Assembly: GCF_003217775.1 (NCBI RefSeq)
Contig: NZ_QJVJ01000002.1
Location: 62,001 to 126,000, forward strand
Length of the DNA: 64,000 nt
Direction: 5' to 3'
DNA from: Paenibacillus flagellatus
GTDB taxonomy: Bacteria > Bacillota > Bacilli > Paenibacillales > NBRC-103111
Shown: positions 55,208 through 64,000 of the stretch, one piece after another
Layout of the letters: the number at the start of each line of letters is the position of its first letter
Position numbering within the stretch: position 1 is the first letter of the stretch
Position numbers and translations under genes: made by a program
Notes under the pieces: model-generated
What the model saw: the letters and a program-made list of their open reading frames with translations, nothing else
Database searches by the model: none
Told to the model about the DNA's origin: nothing

Positions 55208-56017
55208 TCAATGCGGGTACGCGGCTTCGTACTCGACGCCGCACGGCCCTCCGTCGGGATTCGCCTCGAGCATGACCTCCGTGCCGTCGGCGCGGAACAG
55301 CGGGCGATAAAAGGCGCCGATTTTGACGGCGGAGGCGTTGGCGTAATGGCAAATGAACGCCCGGCGGAACCGGTCCTTCGACTTGTTCCGGTACGAGCCG
55401 TGAATGAGGTTGCCGTTGAAAAACAGCACGTCGCCCTTGTCCATGACGGCCGGCACGGCTTTCCGGTCTTTGGGCGGCTTGACATAGTGGGTCGTGAACG
55501 ACTCGTTCGCGTCGGCTTCGTCCGGGCATACGATGTCGAAGCCGTTCGTCCGCGGCACGACGAGCAGTCCGCCGTTTTCTTCGTCGGCGTCGTCGACGGC
55601 CGTCCAGGCGGCGATGCAGTTGCCCGGCTCGACTTTCAAATAAAAGTTGTCCTGATGGAGCGCCTGCCCCCGAGAGCCGGGCGGCTTGTAATAAAACATG
55701 CTCTGCGCGGCAAGAGGCTCCTCTCCGTACAAATCGCGCAGCACGTCCATCACCGGCCCGTGCAGCATGTACGCCTTCGCCGTCTCGTCGAAACGGTGCG
55801 GGTGCATGACGCGCGGATACCGTTTGAGCGGATCGGCGACACCCTCACGCAGGTCCGGCTCGAAATGGCCCGGAATCGTCCGGTGACCGATTGCCTCGAA
55901 CGTCCGCTCCAGCTCCTCGATGTGCCGAGGCTCGAACAACCCTTTTACGATCAAATAGCCTTCCGTATCGAAGCGATCTTTTTGCTCTTGCGTAATCGCG
56001 CACAGCGTATGCGGCAT
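55208..56017 (-). CDS. Phytanoyl-CoA dioxygenase (PhyH) family protein
   Basis: The 269-residue protein has the iron(II)/2-oxoglutarate dioxygenase signature: His121 and Asp123 in ALHQDNFYL, distal His206 in NLIHGSYRN and an Arg in RRAFICHYANAS. The family hydroxylates diverse small molecules. GGAGGG lies upstream of the ATG. It is divergent from an AraC-type regulator gene, a common arrangement for PhyH genes in Paenibacillus, so the regulator may control it. The substrate is unknown. Confidence 0.85.
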   Translation of the reverse strand: MPHTLCAITQEQKDRFDTEGYLIVKGLFEPRHIEELERTFEAIGHRTIPGHFEPDLREGVADPLKRYPRVMHPHRFDETAKAYMLHGPVMDVLRDLYGEEPLAAQSMFYYKPPGSRGQALHQDNFYLKVEPGNCIAAWTAVDDADEENGGLLVVPRTNGFDIVCPDEADANESFTTHYVKPPKDRKAVPAVMDKGDVLFFNGNLIHGSYRNKSKDRFRRAFICHYANASAVKIGAFYRPLFRADGTEVMLEANPDGGPCGVEYEAAYPH

Positions 56018-56247
56018 CCTTCATCATCCCTCCGGCGGTAGTTCGCGTGGCGAGAAGACCACAGTCCCATCATATCGCTCGGCGTGCTTCCGGTGGAGTA
56101 TCGATCGTGCTGATTTGTCACACGATTCTGCTAAATAATCGGGTCGGTACAATCGGTAATTGTGCTGTGGCGCCATATTGTGCGATAATTCGTCGTAACC
56201 GCAACATGATCGATACTGCCGGGACGGCTGGGGGAGGGAAGCGACAA

Positions 56248-57078
56248 ATGAAAGAACCGGAACGCGATCGGGATCGCCCGGAGGACGGGGACGGCGGCGG
56301 CGCAGGCGGTTCCGGCGTCATTATCGCCGGACATTACGACGAGCCGGATACGTACGTGACGAAACGGCCGGAGGGCCGGGACGATTGGCTCCTCACGTAT
56401 ACGCTGGGCGGACGAGGCTATTTCGTCACCCGCGAAGGGACGACGCATTGCCGGCAAGGCGACGTCGTCCTGCTTCGGCCGGGTACGCCGCAGCATTACG
56501 GGACGGCGAAAGGGGAACGGTGGCACTTCGTCTGGGCGCATTTCTCGCACGGACTGTTGGAGACCGGACTGCTGCCCGACGTCGGACTGCACGTGCAGCG
56601 GCTGGAGGGGGAGTCGCAGCGGAGACGGCTGCTCCGGGCGTTCCGGCGCCTGCTGGCCGACTTCCGTGAGCGCGGCCCGTATTGGCGCGAGCTGTGCGAG
56701 AATGCGCTGCGGGAAATGCTGCTCCTGCTCGCGGGACGTCTCGGCAAGCCGGGCGATCCGCGCATCGAGGAGGCGCTTCACCTGCTGTCCGCCAACATGC
56801 GCGAGCCGGTCCGGATCGACGAGCTGGCGCGCGCCGTCGGCTTGTCCCCCTCCCGGCTGTCCCACCTGTTCAAGGAAACGACGGGAAGCTCCGTCGTGGA
56901 GACGTTGAACGCGATGCGGCTGCGGCAGGCCGCCCTGCTGCTCGAGCATACCGACCGGACCGCGTCGGAGGTGGCGTTCGACGTCGGATTTCGCAACTAC
57001 AACCATTTTCTCAACCAGTTCCGCAAACGGTACGGGGTCGGCCCCGGATCGTACCGAAAGCGGGAGCGGGGCCGGTAA
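56248..57078 (+). CDS. AraC-family transcriptional regulator
   Basis: The 276-residue protein has an N-terminal cupin-like sensor (GYFVTREGTTHCRQGDVVLLRPGTPQHY in pieces) and a C-terminal AraC helix-turn-helix pair (about 180-276: IDELARAVGLSPSRLSHLFK and ASEVAFDVGFRNYNHFLNQF). The ATG at 56248 has GGGGGAGGG upstream; longer frames exist but lack a site. It faces the PhyH gene across about 230 bases. Confidence 0.9.
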   Translation: MKEPERDRDRPEDGDGGGAGGSGVIIAGHYDEPDTYVTKRPEGRDDWLLTYTLGGRGYFVTREGTTHCRQGDVVLLRPGTPQHYGTAKGERWHFVWAHFSHGLLETGLLPDVGLHVQRLEGESQRRRLLRAFRRLLADFRERGPYWRELCENALREMLLLLAGRLGKPGDPRIEEALHLLSANMREPVRIDELARAVGLSPSRLSHLFKETTGSSVVETLNAMRLRQAALLLEHTDRTASEVAFDVGFRNYNHFLNQFRKRYGVGPGSYRKRERGR

Positions 57079-57230
57079 AGACGCCGTCGTCCGACCGCAT
57101 CCAATGGGGTCCGCCGAATCCGCCAGCCGGACGACTTTACACCGGCAGCGTCCTTAAGGCGGACCGCACACCGAGAAAGCCGGGACGCCATACCATTCTC
57201 GACGTTGCGGGCCCGCTCGTGTGCGCCCCA

Positions 57231-57411
57231 TTGGATATCGTCCAACAGAATCGTCCGTCACCCCTCGAATTAGAGCGTTCCATTGGAAAAAGTCCATTAG
57301 AACAGCCTCGTAGCGCCTTCTCCGGTCTTCTGCTGCCCTATGCATTGGATAAAATCCAATTACCGGCGGTTTCGCCTCCGGCCACGGCTCGTCTGGTTGG
57401 ATGAATTCCAA
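57231..57411 (-). repeat. Phased dyad element, locus C (four boxes)
   Basis: Dyads TTGGATATCGTCCAA (centre 57238), TTGGAAAAAGTCCAT (57290), TTGGATAAAATCCAA (57352) and TTGGATGAATTCCAA (57404) are 52, 62 and 52 bp apart. On the minus strand their order matches boxes 1-4 of locus B. Confidence 0.85.
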
Positions 57412-57485
57412 CAGAGACGTTGGCGGATGACGTTGGCTCGCGACGTTGCAAGGCGCCCACCGGCAGAAACGTTAGATCGCATACC

Positions 57486-57797
57486 CACAGCGCACGCCCA
57501 AACCACACGCCGGCACCACACGTCACACCACGCGCCCGCACCGCATGACCACAGCGCACGATCACACCGCACGACCACACCGCCCGTCCGCAGCGCACGA
57601 CCATACCGCCCGCCCACAGCGCACGATCACACCGCCCGCCCACACCGCTCGCCCACAGCGCCCGCCCGCAGCGCACGATCACACCGCCCGCCCACACCGC
57701 TCGCCCACAGCGCACACCCACACCGCACGCCGGCACTACACGCCCGCAGCGCATTGACCACAGCGCCCGCCCACACCGCCCACCCACAGCGCACGTC
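57486..57797. repeat. 13-bp GC-rich minisatellite, 24 copies
   Basis: The stretch is exactly 24 x 13 bases, with units such as CACAGCGCACGAT and CACACCGCCCGCC. Open frames through it translate into 13-residue repeats and are not credible genes. It differs in sequence from the 13-bp array at 40900-41029. Confidence 0.9.
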
Positions 57798-58013
57798 ATC
57801 CCACCAACCCCCTCCCCGTCACCCTTTCCTGCGCCGCAAGCTTTCGTCTTGTATCGCCGTTCGCCCTTTTCGCAGTGGCCAACATGGAAGTGAGGCGATT
57901 GAACTTTTTTGCGAAACGGTTAACTTTCGTTAGGTTACGGACGGCGCTTGACTCGCTACAATAGAGTGGGTTTGCCTTCATGGGAAAAAGAGGAGAAGGA
58001 GGGAGAGAAACGG

Positions 58014-61000
58014 ATGCGCATTAACGCGGTATTGGGCAAATGCGCGCTGCAGCTGCTCGTCCTCGTTCTGACGGCTTCGCCGCCGATGGGGGCCGCCGCG
58101 CAGGCGCAAGCGGCGGAGGCCGAGCCGGTTTCGCGCAAGGTGGTGTCGGTCGACTCGGCGTCCGCGGGATTCCACGTCCTGGCGCTGCTCGACGACGGGA
58201 CGGTGCGGGCGTGGGGATCGAACATGACCGGCCAGCTCGGCTTCGGCGGGGCGGGCATGGAGCCGTACAATGCGGGGATGCCCGTATACGAGCGGGACGG
58301 CGGCGGGGGTCTAACGTTGTTGTCGGACGTGGCCGCGGTTGCCGCCGGGGCGCAATTTTCGCTCGCCTTGAAAAAAGACGGGACGGTATGGTCCTGGGGA
58401 ATGAACTGGAGCAAAGAATTGGGGCGCGATACACCGTCTTGGATGGATCCGGTCGCCGGCCCCGTAACCGGCCTGCCGAAAATCAAGCAAATCGCCGCCG
58501 GCGACACGCATTCGCTCGCTCTAGCCGAAGACGGGACCGTATGGGCGTGGGGGGACAACCAGACGGGAGCGGCCGGAATCGGCTCGACGTCGCCCGACTT
58601 CATCCCGAACCCCGTTCAGGTGCGAAGAGCGGACGGCCAGATGTTGGCGGACATCGATTACGTGTCGGCCGGGATGCTGTTCTCCGTGGCGGTGACGACC
58701 GACGGGCACGTCTTGAGCTGGGGCTATAACGGAAACCGTCAGCTCGGCATCGGAGACAATACGAATACGCCTCGGCCGAGTCCGCAGCCAGTGAAGACGG
58801 GCGCTGCCGAGCCGCTGACCGGCGTCGAGCGGGTCGCGGCAGGCTCTTACCATACGCTGGCGCTCAAGTCGGACGGCAGCGTCTGGTCGTGGGGAAGCAA
58901 CGCATGGGGCCAGCTCGGCTCGGGCGATACCGCCACCGCGCTGTACGCCCGGCCGGTGATGGCGGAGTCGGGCGTCGCATTCGGCGGCGTCGGGTCGATC
59001 GAGGCGGGAGGCGCCCATTCGATCGCCGTCCGCGAAGACGGAACGATATGGACATGGGGAAACAACGATCGGCGGCAGCTGGGACGCGCGACCGGGGCAA
59101 GCTTCTCGACATTCCCCGGCCTGACGGAGGAGACGGAGGACGGCTCTTCGCTTGGCGGCATCGAGTCGGTGTCGGGAGGGTTCGGTCATACGACCGTGCT
59201 GACACGAGACGGAACCGTGTGGAGTGTCGGCGCGAACGACTTTAGGCAGCTCGGAGGCGGGCGAACGGACGGGCTGCGGCCGCAGCTATCCCGGACGACG
59301 ATGACGTGGCCCACCAAGGCGTTCTGGACGTCCGCCCCGACGGCACAAGCGACGGCCGGGCAGCCGTCCGACGTGACGCTGCAGCTGGCGGATCACGAAG
59401 GCCGGCCGGCGCCCTACGGCGTAGACCGGGTGACGATGGAGACCGATTCGGGGACGATCGGGCCGGTCGTCTACAAGGGCGACGGCCGGTTTGCGGCGTC
59501 GTTCGTCTCGACGGTGCCGGGACTAGCCCGAATCGAGGCCAAAGTGAACGGGCTGGACGTCCCCGCGAGGCTGGACGTCTCAATCGGATCCGGCCCGCCG
59601 GACCCGGTCCGTTCGGCGTTCGAGGCGAGTCCGGGCGCGGCGCGGGCGGGGGCCGATACGGTGACGGTGACCGTGTACGCGAAAGACGCGTTCGGCAACA
59701 GCGCGAACGTCCCGCCGGGCGACGCGTCGTTCGCCGCCACGCTGGGAACGGTGGAGCCGGTACCGGCTCCGGCATGCGGCGAAGGCTGCTACCGGGCGAC
59801 GCTGCGGTCGGAGGCGACCGGCATTTCGAGCGTCACGTTCTCGGTGAACGGCGCGCCGCTCGTAGCCGGATCGGTCGTCTTTCTCGCCGGCGATCCGGAT
59901 TACGGGCGCTCGACGCTGACGGCCGACCGCAGCGTGCTGCCGACCGACGGAACGGCCGCCGCCGCGATCGTCTTGACGCTGAAGGACGCGAACGGCAACG
60001 GATTGACGGAGAGCGGCGGACCGGTGACGATAGCGACCGACCGGGGACGGCTGACGACGGTGACCGAGTCGGCGTACGGCGTCTACGAGACGAAGCTGGA
60101 AGCGGCGCCCGAAGCCGGCACGGCGACGATCCGGGCGGAGCGGAACGGCGCGCTGCTCGCCGCGCCGATCGCGGTCCGCTTCGTCGAGGCGGTGAGCGCC
60201 GTCGAAATCGGCGCGCCGCTCTACGAGCTGCGTGTCGGCGGCACGGCGCAGGCGTCGGCGCTCGCCCGTTATTGGGACGGCGCCACGGGCGACGTCACGG
60301 CGCGAAGCGGCTGGACGGTGCGGGACGCGGCCGTCGCCGGCGTCGACGCGAACGGCGTCGTCACGGGCCGGTCGCCCGGGACGACGGTGCTGACGGCGAC
60401 GTACGCCGGCCGTGCCGCGACGGCCGCGATCAAGGTCTCTCCCGGCGCGACGGCCGGCGGCGATGACGGCTCGGGCGGCACGGATCCCGAGCCGCCGCAG
60501 CCGGGCGGGCCGCAGCCGGGGCCGATCGGCGGCGGGACCGGCGCCCCCGGCGCGGAGAAGCCGCCGTCGCCGAAGCCGGCGCACGAGCCCGAGGCCGGGC
60601 CCGGGCCCGGGCCGCCGCGCCCCGCCGACGAGCCGCCGGCCCCGCCGTTCGCGGACGTCGCCGGGCATTGGGCGGCGGAGGCGATCCGCCAAGCCGCGGC
60701 GGCACGAATCGCCGACGGCTACCCGGACGGCACGTTCCGTCCGGACGCGAAGGTGACGCGGGCCGAGTTCGTCGTCCTGCTCGCCCGGGCGATCGGCTTG
60801 TCCGGCGCGGGGGCGTCGAGCGAACCGGCTGCGGGCGAGACGTGGCCCGACTGGGCGTTCGCGACGATCGGCCGCGCGATGGCGGCCGGCTTGTCCGACG
60901 GCTACGAGGACGGCACGTTCCGCCCGGCGGCGTCCGTCACCCGCGCGGAAATGGCCGTCTGGCTGCACCGCGCGCTCGTCCATGCCGGCCGCGGCGCGTC

Positions 61001-61199
61001 CGGCTCGCTCGACGGCGGAGATCCGGCCGGCGCTTACGCCGATGCGGCGGACGTCCCGGCTTGGGCGCTCGACGCGTTCCGAGCCGCAATCGGCGCGGGC
61101 CTGCTCGTCGGCGACGAGCGCGGCAGGCTCCGCCCGGCGGACGCGGTGACGCGCGCCGAGGCGGTAACGGTGCTGCTGCGCCTGATCGGGCAACTATAA
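58014..61199 (+). CDS. Surface protein: RCC1 propeller, Ig-like domains and three SLH domains
   Basis: The 1061-residue protein has a signal peptide (ending about residue 37). About seven RCC1 repeats (about 45-440, with GTVRAWGSNMTGQLG, GTVWSWG and GTIWTWGNNDRRQLG) predict a propeller. Invasin/Big-type Ig-like domains follow (about 455-815), then a Pro/Gly-rich linker (about 820-875). Three SLH domains (FADVAGHWAAEAI, FRPDAKVTRAEFVVLL, VTRAEAVTVLLRLIG; about 878-1061) anchor it to cell-wall polymers. AAGGAGGGAG lies upstream. It probably binds extracellular ligands; a terminator follows. Confidence 0.9.
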   Translation: MRINAVLGKCALQLLVLVLTASPPMGAAAQAQAAEAEPVSRKVVSVDSASAGFHVLALLDDGTVRAWGSNMTGQLGFGGAGMEPYNAGMPVYERDGGGGLTLLSDVAAVAAGAQFSLALKKDGTVWSWGMNWSKELGRDTPSWMDPVAGPVTGLPKIKQIAAGDTHSLALAEDGTVWAWGDNQTGAAGIGSTSPDFIPNPVQVRRADGQMLADIDYVSAGMLFSVAVTTDGHVLSWGYNGNRQLGIGDNTNTPRPSPQPVKTGAAEPLTGVERVAAGSYHTLALKSDGSVWSWGSNAWGQLGSGDTATALYARPVMAESGVAFGGVGSIEAGGAHSIAVREDGTIWTWGNNDRRQLGRATGASFSTFPGLTEETEDGSSLGGIESVSGGFGHTTVLTRDGTVWSVGANDFRQLGGGRTDGLRPQLSRTTMTWPTKAFWTSAPTAQATAGQPSDVTLQLADHEGRPAPYGVDRVTMETDSGTIGPVVYKGDGRFAASFVSTVPGLARIEAKVNGLDVPARLDVSIGSGPPDPVRSAFEASPGAARAGADTVTVTVYAKDAFGNSANVPPGDASFAATLGTVEPVPAPACGEGCYRATLRSEATGISSVTFSVNGAPLVAGSVVFLAGDPDYGRSTLTADRSVLPTDGTAAAAIVLTLKDANGNGLTESGGPVTIATDRGRLTTVTESAYGVYETKLEAAPEAGTATIRAERNGALLAAPIAVRFVEAVSAVEIGAPLYELRVGGTAQASALARYWDGATGDVTARSGWTVRDAAVAGVDANGVVTGRSPGTTVLTATYAGRAATAAIKVSPGATAGGDDGSGGTDPEPPQPGGPQPGPIGGGTGAPGAEKPPSPKPAHEPEAGPGPGPPRPADEPPAPPFADVAGHWAAEAIRQAAAARIADGYPDGTFRPDAKVTRAEFVVLLARAIGLSGAGASSEPAAGETWPDWAFATIGRAMAAGLSDGYEDGTFRPAASVTRAEMAVWLHRALVHAGRGASGSLDGGDPAGAYADAADVPAWALDAFRAAIGAGLLVGDERGRLRPADAVTRAEAVTVLLRLIGQL

Positions 61200-61206
61200 C
61201 GGCGGT

Positions 61207-61239
61207 AAAGCCCGGCATTCGAACCGATGCCGGGCTTTT
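61207..61239 (+). terminator. Intrinsic terminator after the SLH protein gene
   Basis: AAAGCCCGGCAT pairs with ATGCCGGGCTTTT. The stretch 61240-61541 has a second hairpin (CCGCC/GGCGG near 61355) but no supported gene. Confidence 0.85.
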
Positions 61240-61541
61240 GCCATGAACGCAGCCATCTCCCGCTCCGCCGCCCCGGCCGCGGAGCGGGAATAATCGGCTA
61301 TAACGAATCTGTCCGGTGTGCGGCCGCCGGCAATGGAATAAGATAAAGACAGGGAACCGCCGCATGGGGACGGCGGTATTTTCCGTTCATGAGACGAAAG
61401 GATGATGTTCTATGAGCATTTCGATTGCGGCAACGGTTCAAAGCGCGTATGAAACAAATCCAACATCGGCGGGAGCGCCGTCCGCGTAACGCATACACGT
61501 GGCGGATGACGCCTCCGCGAACGAATCGGGAGGAATCCGCA

Positions 61542-62624
61542 TTGCATATCGATATGAACGAATGGGGCTGGACGGCCGAACGGGAACGGGCGTTCCGGGA
61601 AGTCGCCGAGCCGGGAGACGGCTTCGGCCGTGTGGCGCTTGAGCATACTCATCTGTACCGGATCTATACGGAACGCGGCGACATGCTGGCGGAAGTCGCG
61701 GGTCGGCTCCGTCATCAAGCTCAAGGGCGGGGCGACTATCCCGCCGTCGGCGACTGGGTCGTCATCCGGTACCGCGAGGCCGACAACCGCGCGGTCATTC
61801 ACGGTATTTTGCCGCGAACGAGCAAGTTTTCCCGGAAAGTGGCCGGCAACGTGACGGACGAGCAGATCGTGGCGGCGAACGTCGACACCGTCTTTCTCGT
61901 GAACGCGCTGAATTTGGACTTCAACATCCGGCGGCTGGAGCGGTATTTGATTCTCGCTTGGGAAAGCGGGGCGAATCCGGTCGTGCTGCTGACGAAGGCC
62001 GATCTGTGCGAAGAAGCCGAGCGGCGCGAGAAGGTAGCGGAGGCGGAAGCGGCCGCCATGGGCGTGCCGGTCCACGTCGTCAGCGCCGCCGAAGGCGAAG
62101 GGCTAGCGGAGCTCGCCCCGTATTTCGGCCAAGGGCGTACGGTCGCGCTGCTCGGCTCGTCGGGCGTCGGCAAGTCGACGCTCGTCAATGCGCTGTACGG
62201 CGACGCGATCATGGCCGTCAGCGGCATACGCGAAGGCGACGACAAGGGCCGGCATACGACGACGCACCGCGAGCTCGTGCGGCTGCCGGGCGGCGGCGTG
62301 CTCATCGATACGCCGGGAATGCGCGAGCTGCAGCTGTGGCACGCGGACGAGGGGCTCGGTCAAGGGTTCCGCGACGTCGAGGAGCTGGCCGCGCATTGCC
62401 GGTTCGGCGACTGCGGCCATAATCGCGAGCCCGGCTGCGCCGTGCAGGAGGCGCTAGCGGACGGACGGCTCGCCGCCGACCGGTACGAGAGCTACTTGAA
62501 GCTGCAGCGCGAGCTCGCCTACTTGGCGCGCAAGGAGGACAAGGCGCTGCAGCTCAAGGAGAAGGAGCGCTGGAAAAAAATCCATATGGACGTGCGCCGC
62601 AGCGGCAGGCACGGCGGCGAATGA
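61542..62624 (+). CDS. rsgA: Ribosome small subunit-dependent GTPase A
   Basis: The 360-residue GTPase is circularly permuted: the G4 motif LTKAD (about 149) precedes G1 GSSGVGKST (about 205) and G3 DTPGM (about 256). An N-terminal OB-like domain and a C-terminal zinc site (CRFGDCGHNREPGC, about 286) complete it. It assists 30S ribosome maturation. I place the start at TTG 61542, seven bases after GGGAGGA; an ATG at 61554 is also possible. The length is usual for the family. Confidence 0.9.
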   Translation: MHIDMNEWGWTAERERAFREVAEPGDGFGRVALEHTHLYRIYTERGDMLAEVAGRLRHQAQGRGDYPAVGDWVVIRYREADNRAVIHGILPRTSKFSRKVAGNVTDEQIVAANVDTVFLVNALNLDFNIRRLERYLILAWESGANPVVLLTKADLCEEAERREKVAEAEAAAMGVPVHVVSAAEGEGLAELAPYFGQGRTVALLGSSGVGKSTLVNALYGDAIMAVSGIREGDDKGRHTTTHRELVRLPGGGVLIDTPGMRELQLWHADEGLGQGFRDVEELAAHCRFGDCGHNREPGCAVQEALADGRLAADRYESYLKLQRELAYLARKEDKALQLKEKERWKKIHMDVRRSGRHGGE

Positions 62625-62664
62625 GCGCAGGCGCATCCGCCGTCGGGCGGGCAAGCGCGGGGAA

Positions 62665-62696
62665 GGACGGGACCGCCGGGCGGACCGTCCTTTTTT
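62665..62696 (+). terminator. Intrinsic terminator after rsgA
   Basis: GGACGG and CCGTCC enclose a loop with its own GCC/GGC pairing and are followed by six T. Confidence 0.75.
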
Positions 62697-62699
62697 CGC

Positions 62700-62731
62700 G
62701 GCCTTCCGGCCCGATTGGAGGCCGGAAGGCC
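62700..62731. repeat. Perfect 12-bp inverted repeat
   Basis: GGCCTTCCGGCC and GGCCGGAAGGCC flank an eight-base loop, directly before the ribosome site of the next gene. It has no T-run and may be a 5' leader hairpin. Confidence 0.7.
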
Positions 62732-62760
62732 GACGAAGCAAGAAAAGGAGTGAGCAGGGG

Positions 62761-63027
62761 CTGAAAGCGTACGTCGAAATCGGGTTCGGCAACCGGTGGT
62801 TCGTCCGGACGGAATTCGAAACGAATGAAGGCGTCGAATACGAGCTCCGGGGGATCCACGGGCCGGACCGGATCGACTCCGTCTATGTTCGGCTGTGGAT
62901 CGGAAGAAGGGTATGGATCGCGGATGCGCGGCAAGGGCTGCGTTCGTACCGGAAGCCCGGGCGAAAGCTGAAAGCCGTCTTCGGCATCCGGGGGACGGTG
63001 TCCGATTCCGCTCGGCCGCACAAGTAG
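62761..63027 (+). CDS. DUF3977-like small protein with CTG start
   Basis: The 88-residue frame reads LKAYVEIGFGNRWFVRTEFE, with later VYVRLWIGRRVWIADARQG, which matches DUF3977-like proteins of Bacillales by my recollection (MKAYVEIG-GNRWFIRTE). No ATG, GTG or TTG lies in frame upstream over at least 180 bases. AAGGAG ends 10 bases before the CTG, so CTG is the likely start. Function unknown; it has no signal peptide and may be cytoplasmic. Confidence 0.65.
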   Translation: MKAYVEIGFGNRWFVRTEFETNEGVEYELRGIHGPDRIDSVYVRLWIGRRVWIADARQGLRSYRKPGRKLKAVFGIRGTVSDSARPHK

Positions 63028-63187
63028 CGGCGCCGGTTCAGGCGAACGGCGATCGCAACGGCATGAAGGCGCCGCTGTTTCGGCCGATGTCTTTCGGGGT
63101 AACATGAGAGTAAGTGATATTCCTCACGGAACGATCGCTCAAGCCGTGTTACTCTGAAACCGACTAATCCCGAAAGAGGTGTCAGCC

Positions 63188-63625
63188 ATGCCGTTCCAAC
63201 ATCTATTGGCCGCATACGACGGCTCGGAGCAGTCGAAGATGGCGCTCGACAAAGCGGTCGATCTGGTCCGGAGCACGCCGGGCTCCCGGCTATCCGTCGT
63301 TCACGTGTACCATTTCCCGAGTCTCGTCGTCGGCGAGGCGATGATCGCGGCGCCGGTTTCGGGCGAGCTTGACGGCATGTCGGAAGCGGAGCGTCTGCTG
63401 GAGGAGGCGAAAGCGCGCGCGGCCAGCTTGCCGAACACGACGACGGCGCTGCTGCAAGGCGATACGGCGCTGGCCGTGCTCGACTATGCGGAGAAGCACG
63501 GCGCCGATCTGATCGTCATCGGCAGCCGCGGCCTTGGCCGTCTCGGGGAGTTATTCCTCGGCAGCGTCAGCCATTACGTCGTTCAGCATGCGAAAGTTCC
63601 CGTGCTGGTCATCAAGCGGGAGTAG
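63188..63625 (+). CDS. Universal stress protein (UspA family)
   Basis: The 145-residue protein has the UspA fold: HLLAAYDGSEQSKMALDKAV at the start and the nucleotide-binding motif GSRGLGRLGELFLGSVSHYV, with the G-2x-G-9x-G(S) pattern of ATP-binding members. AAAGAGGTG lies seven bases before the ATG at 63188. It probably supports stress survival; it is monocistronic as far as can be seen. Confidence 0.9.
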   Translation: MPFQHLLAAYDGSEQSKMALDKAVDLVRSTPGSRLSVVHVYHFPSLVVGEAMIAAPVSGELDGMSEAERLLEEAKARAASLPNTTTALLQGDTALAVLDYAEKHGADLIVIGSRGLGRLGELFLGSVSHYVVQHAKVPVLVIKRE

Positions 63626-63798
63626 GTGCGGCGTTCCGCCAGACCCGGCAGGCGAACCGGCCGTACGGCCGCCGCGAAAATAAGTCGGTCCCACCGGGCA
63701 TTCGTACAGTCCTTCCTCCCCCCCGGCTCATATTGTAGATCGTGTGGTTCGAACTCGATTCGAACGCCACAATATCGCATTTTCAAGGAGGACTGAAT

Positions 63799-63921
63799 AT
63801 GGGATACGGTGTTGGCGGAGCAGGATGCGGAGCAGGCGTAGGTGGCCTGTACACGACGACGGGCGTCATTTTGGTTCTGTTCATCTTGTTGGTAATCGTT
63901 AGCCGCGCATGGGCGATCTGA
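63799..63921 (+). CDS. YjcZ-like sporulation miniprotein
   Basis: The 40-residue frame starts MGYGVGGAGCGAGVGGLYTT then has a hydrophobic segment GVILVLFILLVIVS, as in YjcZ-family spore miniproteins. AAGGAGGA precedes the ATG. CATATTGTA at 63729-63737 resembles a sporulation sigma -10 element, though its partner is unclear. A terminator follows. Confidence 0.75.
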   Translation: MGYGVGGAGCGAGVGGLYTTTGVILVLFILLVIVSRAWAI

Positions 63922-63939
63922 TTGCCGAAATCGTCGAGC

Positions 63940-63983
63940 GGGGAACCGGGTCGAGTTGGACCCGGCTCCCCGTTCTTCTTTTT
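63940..63983 (+). terminator. Intrinsic terminator after the YjcZ-like gene
   Basis: GGGGAACCGGGTC pairs with GACCCGGCTCCCC (one internal mismatch) and is followed by a T-rich stretch. Confidence 0.8.
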
Positions 63984-64000
63984 AGCGGAAGTGCGGCGCT

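Noticed and set aside
57338-57799. Minus-strand 153-residue frame through the 13-bp minisatellite
   Set aside because: The translation is a product of the repeat and continues into the dyad element; no ribosome site is visible.
61412-61489. 25-residue frame MSISIAATVQSAYETNPTSA before rsgA
   Set aside because: It has only a weak AAAGGATG site and no recognised family; kept as uncertain.

Overview
The window is a GC-rich (roughly 60 %) chromosomal segment of an endospore-forming Firmicute, most likely Paenibacillaceae (Paenibacillus or Cohnella type). The signs are strong AGGAGG ribosome sites, many CUT1 sugar ABC transporters with lipoprotein binding proteins, a YesM/YesN-type two-component pair, an SLH-anchored surface protein, and small YjcZ-like and DUF3977-like genes. 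I saw no rRNA, tRNA, CRISPR array, phage or transposase.

Layout: 1-1750 is the end of a sugar transporter operon plus a metallophosphoesterase. 2266-8396 is a sulfur block on the minus strand (yezD-ssuE and sbp-cysT-cysW-cysA-yezD2) with a small lipoprotein gene between; both units carry a similar upstream operator. 8714-9338 holds a 104-bp tandem repeat and a histidine-kinase relic. 9629-31900 is a large carbohydrate locus: a GntR/LacI-type regulator faces a 13-gene operon with two binding proteins, one ATPase, two permease pairs, a DUF5696 protein, an NHL-YIP1 membrane protein, a secreted multidomain protein, a GH78-like enzyme, an SDR and a BNR propeller. The regulator gap holds four AAAGTATANTTT-like sites. 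32894-39319 is a second sugar transporter followed by a degenerate aldo/keto reductase and a secreted sialidase-like protein. 39481-41250 is a multicopper oxidase lipoprotein and a small membrane protein. 41825-48233 is a third transporter with its sensor kinase and AraC-type response regulator. 48474-57078 holds mixed genes: a low-GC putative glycosidase, HxlR and AraC regulators, two GntR-type or SDR neighbours, a DUF6492 glycosyltransferase, gntR-ilvD and a phytanoyl-CoA dioxygenase-like gene. 58014-63921 holds an RCC1/Ig-like/SLH surface protein, rsgA, a DUF3977-like gene with a CTG start, a universal stress protein and a YjcZ-like miniprotein.

The genes suggest a saprophyte that secretes glycan-degrading proteins and imports the products through several operon-specific CUT1 systems. 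Rhamnose-containing glycans are a plausible substrate of the main locus because of the GH78-like enzyme, but the sequence does not prove it.

The most unusual signal is non-coding. Four intergenic loci carry short dyads with the core GGA-N5-TCC at a near-constant centre spacing of about 51-62-51 bp, close to 5-6-5 helical turns. Two sequence families share this geometry: one flanked TTGGAT/ATCCAA (three loci, both orientations) and one flanked TTAGC/GCTAA (one locus). I do not recognise it as a named element. Several minisatellites (104, 47, 14 and two unrelated 13-bp arrays) also sit in the gaps.
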